A stretch of 5,544 nt of DNA, from assembly GCA_943331855.1 (NCBI GenBank), contig CALQNE010000239.1, forward strand, positions 1-5,544, read 5' to 3'. Shown piece after piece: positions 1 through 4,930 of this stretch; the first letter of the stretch is position 1, and each line of letters begins with the position of its first letter. The notes beneath the pieces are model-generated. The model searched no databases and was not told the origin of the DNA. It worked only from the letters and a program-made list of their open reading frames with translations. The DNA is from Bordetella parapertussis. GTDB lineage: Bacteria; Pseudomonadota; Gammaproteobacteria; Burkholderiales; Burkholderiaceae_B. Position numbers and translations under genes: made by a program.

Positions 1-818
1 CAGAAATTTCTGGTATTGATTTGTCTAAGCCTTTGGCGCCCGAGCAGCGAAATGAAGTGCATCGCGCCTTGGCTGAAAATCAGGTGATTTTCTTTCGGGA
101 TCAAGACCTCACCAAAGAACAACATCTTGCTTTTGGTCGTTTATTTGGCGATTTGCATATACATCCGGCAGCGCCGCACGTTGAGGGCCTACCCGCGTTA
201 ATGAAAATTCATGCGGATGAAAGTTCTCCTCGCGCCAACGGTGAACGTTGGCATACGGATGTCAGTTGCGATCAAACGCCTCCGATGGGTAGTATCTTGC
301 ATATCCACACACTCCCACCTCATGGTGGCGACACCCTGTTTGCCAGTATGTATGCTGCCTATGATGCGTTATCTGATCGTATGAAAAATTACCTAAATGG
401 GATGACCGCGCTTCATGACGGCGAGTCGAATTACCGTGGAACATACAAAAATTTTGGTGTGGTCGATAAACCAAGTTACCCATATGCCGAGCATCCTGTT
501 GTCAGAACGCATCCTGTGACAGGTCGTCAGGCACTTTACGTGAATCGCGGCTTTACGATCCACTTGAATGGGGTCCCAAAAGACGAAAGTGCAGGTGTGT
601 TGCGTTATCTTTACGAACATATTGAAAACCCACTGTTTCAATGTCGCTTTCAATGGAAGAAAAACTCGATTGCCTTTTGGGATAACCGCTGTGTCCAGCA
701 CAGGGCGATGTGGGATTATTGGCCTCACACGCGAAGTGGGCACCGGGTGACGGTAGCTGGCGATCGCCCTTTCTATCGCCCAAGTGTGTTGACACCGAAC
801 CACTCAACATCTGACTGA
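1..818 (+). CDS. TauD/TfdA-family Fe(II)/2-oxoglutarate-dependent dioxygenase (5' end missing)
   Basis: Members of this family couple 2-oxoglutarate decarboxylation to hydroxylation of a small substrate such as taurine, another sulfonate, or an aryloxy acid, in the cytoplasm. The reading frame is open to the left edge (first full codon at 3, stop TGA at 816-818), giving 271 visible residues. They begin EISGIDLSKPL, which matches the region around residue 17 of E. coli TauD, so about 15 N-terminal residues lie outside; the TTG at 21 is not the real start. The iron-binding facial triad is visible: H84 and D86 in WHTD, and H233 in WDNRCVQH. R244 and R248 in TRSGHR match the arginines that bind the 2-oxoglutarate carboxylate. 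HPVVRTHPVTGRQALYVNRG and GDRPFYR are further family signatures. The substrate-pocket stretch after WHTD (VSCDQTPP) differs from true TauD (VTFIETPP), so the substrate is left open. It converges on the DUF393 gene 61 bases downstream. Confidence 0.93.
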   Translation, partial: EISGIDLSKPLAPEQRNEVHRALAENQVIFFRDQDLTKEQHLAFGRLFGDLHIHPAAPHVEGLPALMKIHADESSPRANGERWHTDVSCDQTPPMGSILHIHTLPPHGGDTLFASMYAAYDALSDRMKNYLNGMTALHDGESNYRGTYKNFGVVDKPSYPYAEHPVVRTHPVTGRQALYVNRGFTIHLNGVPKDESAGVLRYLYEHIENPLFQCRFQWKKNSIAFWDNRCVQHRAMWDYWPHTRSGHRVTVAGDRPFYRPSVLTPNHSTSD

Positions 819-879
819 GCGTGTTACAGACTGGCGAATAGGCTTGGCTGTTTTTTACGGATTCTGCCAAGCATGATCC

Positions 880-1287
880 CTATCTAGCACCCTTGCCACC
901 CACCAACCAAAGTGCCGTCGGACCGATGAGTTTAGAAATACGATGGCGATGTTTAGCAAAAAAACGATAGCCTAACGCAAGCAATGGGGCGAGGGTCTTG
1001 CGAGACATTATCCAAGCTAACCGAGGCAGCCCTGCACGTCGATACGCCTCACCAAATACTTCAGGCCCTTTTATCAAAGTGCCGTTATCAAACTGCCCGT
1101 ACATTTCAGCGAGCGCTTGCGAACAGCTTACGCCGACCGCTCGTTCATCATAAAGATCAGAGTTGATGTCAACAAACGCGAGCAAACCTGCTTGGTTTCG
1201 ACGTGACAAGAACACAATCTCTGCCTGACATAGCGGGCATTTGCCATCAAAAAATAACGTGAGTCTTGGCAAATCAGCGTTTTTCAA
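880..1287 (-). CDS. DUF393 / DCC-family thiol-disulfide oxidoreductase-like protein
   Basis: This is a small protein of the DCC family (DUF393), named for its conserved Asp-Cys-Cys residues. Members are predicted to act in thiol-disulfide exchange, but their substrates are mostly unknown. The N-terminal motif FDGKCPLC lies at residues 13-20, giving a CxxC pair C17/C20 after a short beta-strand. The C-terminal half holds the other family hallmark, with YRFFAKHRHRI near residues 106-116. At 135 residues it has the normal family length and looks intact. There are two in-frame TTG codons. AGAAGGA ends directly against the first (1291-1293) but sits 6 bases before the second (1285-1287), so I prefer the second; the other choice adds two residues. 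There is no ATG or GTG upstream in frame before a stop at 1324-1326. It lies 52 bases downstream of the nitrobindin-like gene in the same direction and may share its transcript. There is no signal peptide or clear membrane segment. Confidence 0.87.
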   Translation of the reverse strand: MKNADLPRLTLFFDGKCPLCQAEIVFLSRRNQAGLLAFVDINSDLYDERAVGVSCSQALAEMYGQFDNGTLIKGPEVFGEAYRRAGLPRLAWIMSRKTLAPLLALGYRFFAKHRHRISKLIGPTALWLVGGKGAR

Positions 1288-1318
1288 AGACAATCCTTCT
1301 AAAGCTGCGCAAACTGGG

Positions 1319-1333
1319 GCGAGTCAAACTCGC
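1319..1333. other. Small hairpin between the nitrobindin-like gene and the DUF393 gene
   Basis: There is a perfect 6-bp inverted repeat (GCGAGT / ACTCGC) around a 3-base loop, within the 52 bases between the two minus-strand genes. It starts just after the upstream gene's stop codon. No T-tract follows on either strand, so it does not look like a complete intrinsic terminator. It could stabilise or process a shared mRNA, or be fortuitous. Confidence 0.35.
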
Positions 1334-1339
1334 TAAGGA

Positions 1340-1969
1340 TCACTCAGCCAAAGGGTTGGGGATAGGGTCGCCGATCTTGTGCAGTGTGTTCGTATCCCTA
1401 TGATGAAACAGTTCTTCCTGACCCGCTATTTTCAACACAGTATCTTGGTGATATGTCCAGGTGCCAACATCATTAACTGTGACTTGGATATGAAACTCGA
1501 CCGTTTTGAAGGCGTGATCTAAGAATGGCACCGAACAAATGCCGTAGGTATCTGACCCTTGGATCGCAACGAGTTCAAATTCTGTAGCGTCGGCGCTGGC
1601 TTTGCCTGACGCAATCGCTGTGACCCCCCGAGGGATGGTGAGTGTGTGGGTGATCGTTTCTGTTGCTGGCTCCCACAACCAATACCCAACTTGTTCGTGA
1701 TAAGTCTTGCGCTGATCGGGTTTGGTGATGTGAGCGTGATAACGCAGCCCGTACAACAATTGTGGCCCGTTGGTCTGAGGGTCAATAGGATGCAATTCAA
1801 TTCGTTCAACATACACCTGTTGTTTAGCACCCTCGGCTTTGGGTTTGATATCCACTCCGCGAGTACCTTGCCAGATCCCTGCCAATTTCGCTAATGGCCC
1901 CAAGTTCTGCAGGGTGTCATATTGGACTGGATATGGTTCGGTATAAATATCTTTTGGAAAATCAGACAT
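1340..1969 (-). CDS. Nitrobindin/THAP4-like heme-binding beta-barrel (FABP-like) protein
   Basis: This is a 209-residue cytoplasmic protein of the heme-binding beta-barrel family (DUF1794/THAP4 C-terminal, nitrobindin-like, lipocalin/FABP fold). Characterised nitrobindins bind ferric heme in a ten-stranded barrel and react with NO or peroxynitrite. The opening-strand motif appears as GIWQGTRG at residues 31-38, a variant of GxWxGxG. The middle has HEQVGYWLWEP (about 91-101) and LTIPRG (about 110-115). The C-terminal strand has FHHRDTNTLHKI (about 188-199), where the family's proximal heme histidine is expected; H189 or H190 are candidates. Two starts are possible: GTG at 1972 and ATG at 1969. 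AGGAGG at 1975-1980 is 5 bases from the ATG but only 2 from the GTG, so the ATG is chosen. It is followed by the DUF393 gene. The family assignment is firm; heme and NO function is inferred. Confidence 0.82.
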   Translation of the reverse strand: MSDFPKDIYTEPYPVQYDTLQNLGPLAKLAGIWQGTRGVDIKPKAEGAKQQVYVERIELHPIDPQTNGPQLLYGLRYHAHITKPDQRKTYHEQVGYWLWEPATETITHTLTIPRGVTAIASGKASADATEFELVAIQGSDTYGICSVPFLDHAFKTVEFHIQVTVNDVGTWTYHQDTVLKIAGQEELFHHRDTNTLHKIGDPIPNPLAE

Positions 1970-1980
1970 CACTGCCTCCT
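1970..1980 (-). promoter_or_regulatory. Strong Shine-Dalgarno sequence that decides the nitrobindin-like start
   Basis: On the minus strand AGGAGG (1975-1980) is followed by CAGTG and then ATG at 1969-1967. The 5-base spacing favours the ATG over the GTG at 1972. This is the best ribosome binding site in the window. Confidence 0.75.
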
Positions 1981-2053
1981 GATGAAACGTTCCGTCTTAC
2001 TGTGGCGGGTGCTGAAGACCCAACCGCCGTTATTGCGGCTGAAACTTTGGATT

Positions 2054-2083
2054 AGTGTATGGTGCCGATTAGGTTCCTTGCAA
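2054..2083 (-). promoter_or_regulatory. Weak sigma70-like promoter candidate for the nitrobindin-like gene
   Basis: On the minus strand TTGCAA (2078-2083) and TACACT (2054-2059) are separated by 18 bases. Each matches 4 of 6 consensus positions (TTGACA, TATAAT). Transcription would start near 2047, leaving a leader of about 80 bases before the strong ribosome binding site. The position is sensible but the match is modest, so this is only a candidate. Confidence 0.28.
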
Positions 2084-2188
2084 ACCCATAACGCTCAACA
2101 AATAAACGTTGCTACGCGCTTCTGACTGGCATGAAATAATAGTGTCAGCACTCGACTTACGGCGTAAACCAGTCCAAGTTTTTAGTTG

Positions 2189-2217
2189 CCCCCCTACTAG
2201 TACATCCTGTTGGGGGG
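2189..2217. repeat. G/C-tract inverted repeat (6-bp stem, 17-base loop)
   Basis: CCCCCC at 2189-2194 pairs with GGGGGG at 2212-2217. The loop begins with a perfect palindrome, TACTAGTA (2195-2202). The element lies 33 bases beyond the stop of the small minus-strand ORF, in its 3' region, but no T-tract follows on either strand, so it is not a canonical intrinsic terminator. Its CCCCCTA opening resembles the hairpins near 2532 and 2612, but the loop is much longer. Confidence 0.5.
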
Positions 2218-2219
2218 AC

Positions 2220-2231
2220 GGCAGTACTGCC
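2220..2231. other. Perfect 12-bp palindrome GGCAGTACTGCC
   Basis: This sequence equals its own reverse complement over 12 bases, with no spacer. It sits two bases beyond the G-tract of the inverted repeat ending at 2217, and about 19 bases past the small ORF's stop. Such palindromes can be dimeric-regulator sites, but its place between gene ends does not point to a promoter, and no role is assigned. Confidence 0.4.
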
Positions 2232-2249
2232 CCATAATCTGGCGGTAAA

Positions 2250-2483
2250 TCAATCAACCACCAACTTAAGAGCGCGACGATAGCCCGAAGTGTCGCCATA
2301 GGCGTGACGTAAGCGGTCACTAGCTATTTGACTGAGCTCTATTTCAGTTAACTGCTCACTATTTTGAGAAAATACGACCTTAGTATTGACTTCAATGATC
2401 GTGATTTGTATTTTCACGTTCGCAACATCTTGTGCAGACTCAATCTGTATCGACTGTTGGGAGTATCTCATCAGGTTTTCCAT
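2250..2483 (-). CDS. Small hypothetical protein (77 residues)
   Basis: I do not recognise this protein. The frame runs from ATG (2481-2483) to TGA (2250-2252). The composition is ordinary for a soluble protein: a predicted beta-rich middle (KIQITIIEV, then TKVVFS), then a helix-prone stretch (TEIELSQIASDRLRHAYGD), and a short basic and hydrophobic end (GYRRALKLVVD). There is no signal peptide, membrane segment or cysteine. Support for translation is weak: no good Shine-Dalgarno precedes the first ATG. A second ATG at codon 5 has GGAAAA 4 bases upstream and may be used instead. A different minus-strand frame (2069-2320) overlaps its end and looks less like a protein, though a decayed, frameshifted longer gene cannot be excluded. 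It is divergent from cheB, with a 310-base gap between the starts. Confidence 0.42.
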   Translation of the reverse strand: MENLMRYSQQSIQIESAQDVANVKIQITIIEVNTKVVFSQNSEQLTEIELSQIASDRLRHAYGDTSGYRRALKLVVD

Positions 2484-2531
2484 CTATTTATTAGGTGATT
2501 AGATACTGACTTGACTTGACGATTGTTTCCA

Positions 2532-2548
2532 CCCCCTAAATTAGGGGG
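2532..2548. repeat. Perfect inverted repeat CCCCCTAA-A-TTAGGGGG
   Basis: An 8-bp inverted repeat around a single central base. As folded RNA or single-stranded DNA it would form a 6-bp stem with a 5-base loop, the same layout as the three hairpins at 2588-2669. It is the first member of that cluster. No T-tract follows on either strand. Confidence 0.6.
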
Positions 2549-2587
2549 GTTGCCTGGCGATCAACCGCTGGTACTATCCCCATCCGT

Positions 2588-2669
2588 CCTCCTACTTGAG
2601 GAGCACTAAGACCCCCTACGTTCGGGGCACCTACATGCGTCAATGCGACACGCCCTGCTTAAGGGCTAC
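2588..2669 (-). repeat. Three REP-like hairpin repeats (two in a 24-bp tandem, one 39 bp on)
   Basis: Units start at 2588, 2612 and 2651 on the + strand. The first two are adjacent with a 24-bp period and agree at 16 of 24 positions. Hairpins are CTCCT-acttg-AGGAG (2589-2603), CCCC-tacgttc-GGGG (2613-2627) and GCCCT-gctta-AGGGC (2652-2666). Two stem pairs change together between units (T-A to C-G, and C-G to G-C), which argues that the fold is maintained. Read on the minus strand, the second and third units are preceded by GTAG (2631-2634 and 2666-2669) and the first by TTAG. GTAG before a GC-rich hairpin is the hallmark of REP elements mobilised by RAYT transposases. The REP assignment is inference; no RAYT gene is in the window. 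Confidence 0.45.
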
Positions 2670-2751
2670 AGAAGACGCGCAGAAGTACGAACGTGAATCT
2701 CAAGCAGTTAGACCACCCGACCAACTCTTACTCGTACCTAGTCAAAAGAAT

Positions 2752-2775
2752 TACCGATAACTTTATTCCTATAAA
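2752..2775 (+). promoter_or_regulatory. Tentative promoter zone for cheB-cheR
   Basis: The A/T-rich stretch before cheB contains ACCGATAA (2753-2760), close to the -10 element of the flagellar sigma factor FliA (GCCGATAA), and TATAAA (2770-2775), a possible sigma70 -10. Neither has a convincing -35 at the right distance: no TAAAGTTT-like box about 11 bases upstream, and no TTGACA-like box 17 bases upstream. FliA control would suit chemotaxis genes, but half a promoter is weak evidence. Confidence 0.2.
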
Positions 2776-2793
2776 TTCGTAATCAAAATCTAC

Positions 2794-3957
2794 ATGGCAT
2801 CACCAATTGGCTCGCAGCGCAATCGCATCAAAATACTCATTGTCGACGACTCAGCAGTAATGCGTCGCTGTATACACAATGCGCTAATTACGCATGCTGA
2901 TTTGGAAGTCATAGGCACAGCAAATAATGGTGCTGCGGCAGTCGCATTTGTTCAGCGTACTAGACCCGATATCATTATCCTCGACATTGAGATGCCCATC
3001 ATGGATGGCATCGCCGCGTTAAGAGAGATCAGAAAATCAGACTGGTCTTTACCGATCATTATGTTTAGCTCACTTACCCAAGCGGGCACTCAAACCACCC
3101 TAACCGCCCTGACCGAAGGAGCTAGCGACTACGTTGGCAAACCCGAAAACACGCGCGATGTTCAAGAGTTCCTGACGACACTTCAACAGACCCTTATTCC
3201 CAAAATCAGAGATCTGTGTTCGAACATGAGACTCAAGCGAGAAAGCATACCTAGGCTATTGACAAACACCAAGACGAGCGGTTTAGCAACTCCTCATCCC
3301 GATTCAAAACCAGTTACCGCGCAGGAATTCACTGTCAGCTCGCGTGACAGGCTTTATCCTGAGCCCATTGACGCAGTCTGCATTGGCGCATCGACAGGTG
3401 GCCCGGCCGCGCTAGTAAAATTATTTTCTGGATGGCCGGAGCCTTTAAAAATACCGGTATTTATCGTTCAGCACATGCCCGCGCAATTTACAGGGCTACT
3501 GGCGAAAAAGCTAACTAGCGTTGGCGGTATGCCAGTAAAGGAAGCCATCCACGGCGAGGTCACTGTCGCCGGTTGCGCCTATCTCGCGCCGGGAGGTTTC
3601 CATCTGACCGTTGAAAATATTGGTGGCCAGATCTTCACACACTTAAACCAGGATCGACCTGAAAATTTTTGTCGACCCTCGGTGGATGCGCTATTTCGGT
3701 CCGCAGCGAAAGTGTTCGGGCGCCGCCTTCTCGGTGTTGTACTAACCGGAATGGGTAGCGATGGCATGCTTGGCTCCCAGAATATCATTCAAGCACACGG
3801 GCAGATAATGGCGCAAGATCAGACTACTAGCCTCATTTGGGGCATGCCAGGCGCCGTTGTACGCGCGGGCTTCGCTCAAAAAATACTCCCGCTAGGAGAC
3901 ATGCATTATGAAATCAGCCTGATGGCTTCGCGAGCAAGATCATCTGCGCAAGGTTGA
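2794..3957 (+). CDS. cheB: CheB, chemoreceptor protein-glutamate methylesterase/glutamine deamidase
   Basis: CheB removes methyl groups from receptor glutamates, and deamidates some glutamines, when phosphorylated by CheA, giving adaptation in chemotaxis. It acts in the cytoplasm at receptor clusters. The 387 residues show the standard two-domain layout. The receiver domain (about 12-135) has acidic D18/D19, phospho-acceptor D64 in ILDIEMP, S92 at the switch position, and K116 in YVGKP. A linker of about 50 residues (140-190) follows. The methylesterase domain (about 191-380) has the catalytic triad S200 (GASTGGP), H227 (VQHMP) and D323 (GMGSDGM). All key residues are intact and the length is normal. 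The ATG at 2794 is the only usual start between the stop at 2758-2760 and the conserved KILIVDDS, yet no Shine-Dalgarno precedes it. cheR follows after 3 bases. Confidence 0.97.
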   Translation: MASPIGSQRNRIKILIVDDSAVMRRCIHNALITHADLEVIGTANNGAAAVAFVQRTRPDIIILDIEMPIMDGIAALREIRKSDWSLPIIMFSSLTQAGTQTTLTALTEGASDYVGKPENTRDVQEFLTTLQQTLIPKIRDLCSNMRLKRESIPRLLTNTKTSGLATPHPDSKPVTAQEFTVSSRDRLYPEPIDAVCIGASTGGPAALVKLFSGWPEPLKIPVFIVQHMPAQFTGLLAKKLTSVGGMPVKEAIHGEVTVAGCAYLAPGGFHLTVENIGGQIFTHLNQDRPENFCRPSVDALFRSAAKVFGRRLLGVVLTGMGSDGMLGSQNIIQAHGQIMAQDQTTSLIWGMPGAVVRAGFAQKILPLGDMHYEISLMASRARSSAQG

Positions 3958-3960
3958 TGC

Positions 3961-4785
3961 GTGAATCCTCAATTACTTAACGCGTTTTGTAGTTTGCTTG
4001 AGGCGAATACTGGCATATCACTCGATTTATCGAAAGAATATCTCATCAAGGCACGTCTGGAGCCACTGGCGAGAGCTAACGGTTTTACGGATTGCGAAAA
4101 GCTGCTGTGCAAACTTGTTTCATACCCACTTGAACCACTGCATTGGAGGGCGTTTGAGGCTATGGCTACGCACGAAACATTTTTCTTTCGTGACGGGTAT
4201 CCATTTGAAATGCTTAGCGACACACTTTTGCCTGCCCTTATTGCGGCCAAAAAAGCATCTAAACAGCTCAATATATGGTGCGCTGCCGCGTCTACCGGAC
4301 AAGAACCCTATAGCCTAGCCATGCTGTTGCAGGCTTTTGAAGAACAGCTCCAAGGGTGGTCAATCAAGATACTGGCAACGGATATCTCGTCTGCTTCCCT
4401 TGATGTAGGCCGCAGAGGCCTTTATTCCGCTCAGGAGACAAGTCGCGGACTCAAGAAAGAACAGTTGAATCATTTCTTTACCCAAACAAAAGATGGCGCT
4501 TACCAAATGTCCCAAAAAATCATGTCATTGGTTGAATTTAGAACACTCAACCTTATGGCCCCTTGGTTACCGCTACCCAAGTTCGATCTAATACTGCTTC
4601 GAAATGTCTTAATATATTTTAATCGAACACATCGCGATTTTATTCTGAAAAAAATACAGCAACAGCTTTCATGTGACAAAAGCTACCTGATGCTCGGCTC
4701 CTCCGAGTCTATACTCTCCAATGATAACTTTCAACCGGTCAGAGTTGGTCGTGGATTAGTGGTTTATCAACGGTCAGCATACTAA
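3961..4785 (+). CDS. cheR: CheR, chemoreceptor protein-glutamate O-methyltransferase
   Basis: CheR transfers methyl groups from S-adenosylmethionine to specific glutamates of methyl-accepting chemotaxis proteins, opposing CheB. The 274 residues have the usual plan. A helical N-terminal domain (about 1-75) carries KEYLIKARLEPL. The methyltransferase domain has THETFFFRD (70-78), the SAM-binding loop WCAAASTGQEPYSLAM (106-121), the acidic residue D141 in LATDIS that would bind the SAM ribose, and FDLILLRNVLIYF (208-220) near the active site. R77 and Y219 are conserved family positions. LGSSES (245-250) ends the core. No TPR or other extra domain is attached. The GTG at 3961 is the first start after the in-frame stop at 3955-3957 and has AAGG (3950-3953) 7 bases upstream. 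It is translationally close to cheB and converges on the repeat-protein gene. Confidence 0.96.
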   Translation: MNPQLLNAFCSLLEANTGISLDLSKEYLIKARLEPLARANGFTDCEKLLCKLVSYPLEPLHWRAFEAMATHETFFFRDGYPFEMLSDTLLPALIAAKKASKQLNIWCAAASTGQEPYSLAMLLQAFEEQLQGWSIKILATDISSASLDVGRRGLYSAQETSRGLKKEQLNHFFTQTKDGAYQMSQKIMSLVEFRTLNLMAPWLPLPKFDLILLRNVLIYFNRTHRDFILKKIQQQLSCDKSYLMLGSSESILSNDNFQPVRVGRGLVVYQRSAY

Positions 4786-4930
4786 ATCACGAAGAAAATA
4801 ATTTAGATAACGACAAGCATCAGCCAACTCTCTTTATAATTTTGGCATGTGATTTATAACCTCATTCTAAATGCTTTTGCATCGGAGAAAGCGAGTCGGC
4901 CTACTTCAAAACGTACATTCTCATCGAGCA

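Larger units (their letters stand above)
2484..2793. other. Gene-free, hairpin-rich intergenic region upstream of cheB
   Basis: These 310 bases separate the divergent small ORF and cheB. From left to right they hold three tandem 5-mers (CTGAC TTGAC TTGAC, 2506-2520), four short hairpins (2532-2666), an 8-bp near-perfect tandem repeat (ATGCGTCA ATGCGACA, 2635-2650), and an A/T-rich stretch (2741-2793) just before cheB. I see no tRNA, known riboswitch or transposase remnant. An open + frame from 2545 to 2757 would give about 40 residues from the ATG at 2635, but its content is dictated by the hairpins and it has no ribosome binding site. Confidence 0.6.

Noticed and set aside
842..872. Inverted repeat GCTTGGC / GCCAAGC between the convergent dioxygenase and DUF393 genes, as a bidirectional terminator.
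   Set aside because: The 7-bp stem is real, but the 17-base loop is long and no T-tract follows the stem on either strand.
1978..2045. CTGATGA ... GAAAC, a possible hammerhead ribozyme core.
   Set aside because: No stem II joins the two core segments and no stem III with a cleavage site is visible. The CTGATGA overlaps the reverse complement of a ribosome binding site.
2069..2320. Minus-strand 83-codon open frame overlapping the small ORF.
   Set aside because: It runs through the G/C-tract stem-loop and palindrome, has no ribosome binding site, and its composition looks unprotein-like. It is kept only as a possible sign of frameshift decay.
2550..2585. TTGCCTGGCGA followed by CCCCATCCG resembles the start of 5S rRNA.
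   Set aside because: Only two short patches match. The rest of the 5S sequence and its closing 3' strand are absent, so no rRNA gene or clear fragment can be supported.
2532..2669. The hairpin cluster as a CRISPR array or integron attC sites.
   Set aside because: Units are diverged and unevenly spaced, with no uniform spacers. The GTTRRRY/RYYYAAC core sites of attC are missing, and no cas or integrase gene is present.
2635..2760. Plus-strand 41-codon frame from ATG 2635, in phase with cheB and ended by TAA at 2758.
   Set aside because: It has no Shine-Dalgarno, is rich in hairpin-derived codons, and shows no recognisable protein features. It is most likely chance.
4871..4882. ATGC-TTTT-GCAT hairpin between cheR and the repeat-protein gene, as a terminator.
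   Set aside because: A 4-bp A/T-containing stem without a following T-tract is too weak. I see no convincing terminator in the 145 bases between these convergent genes.
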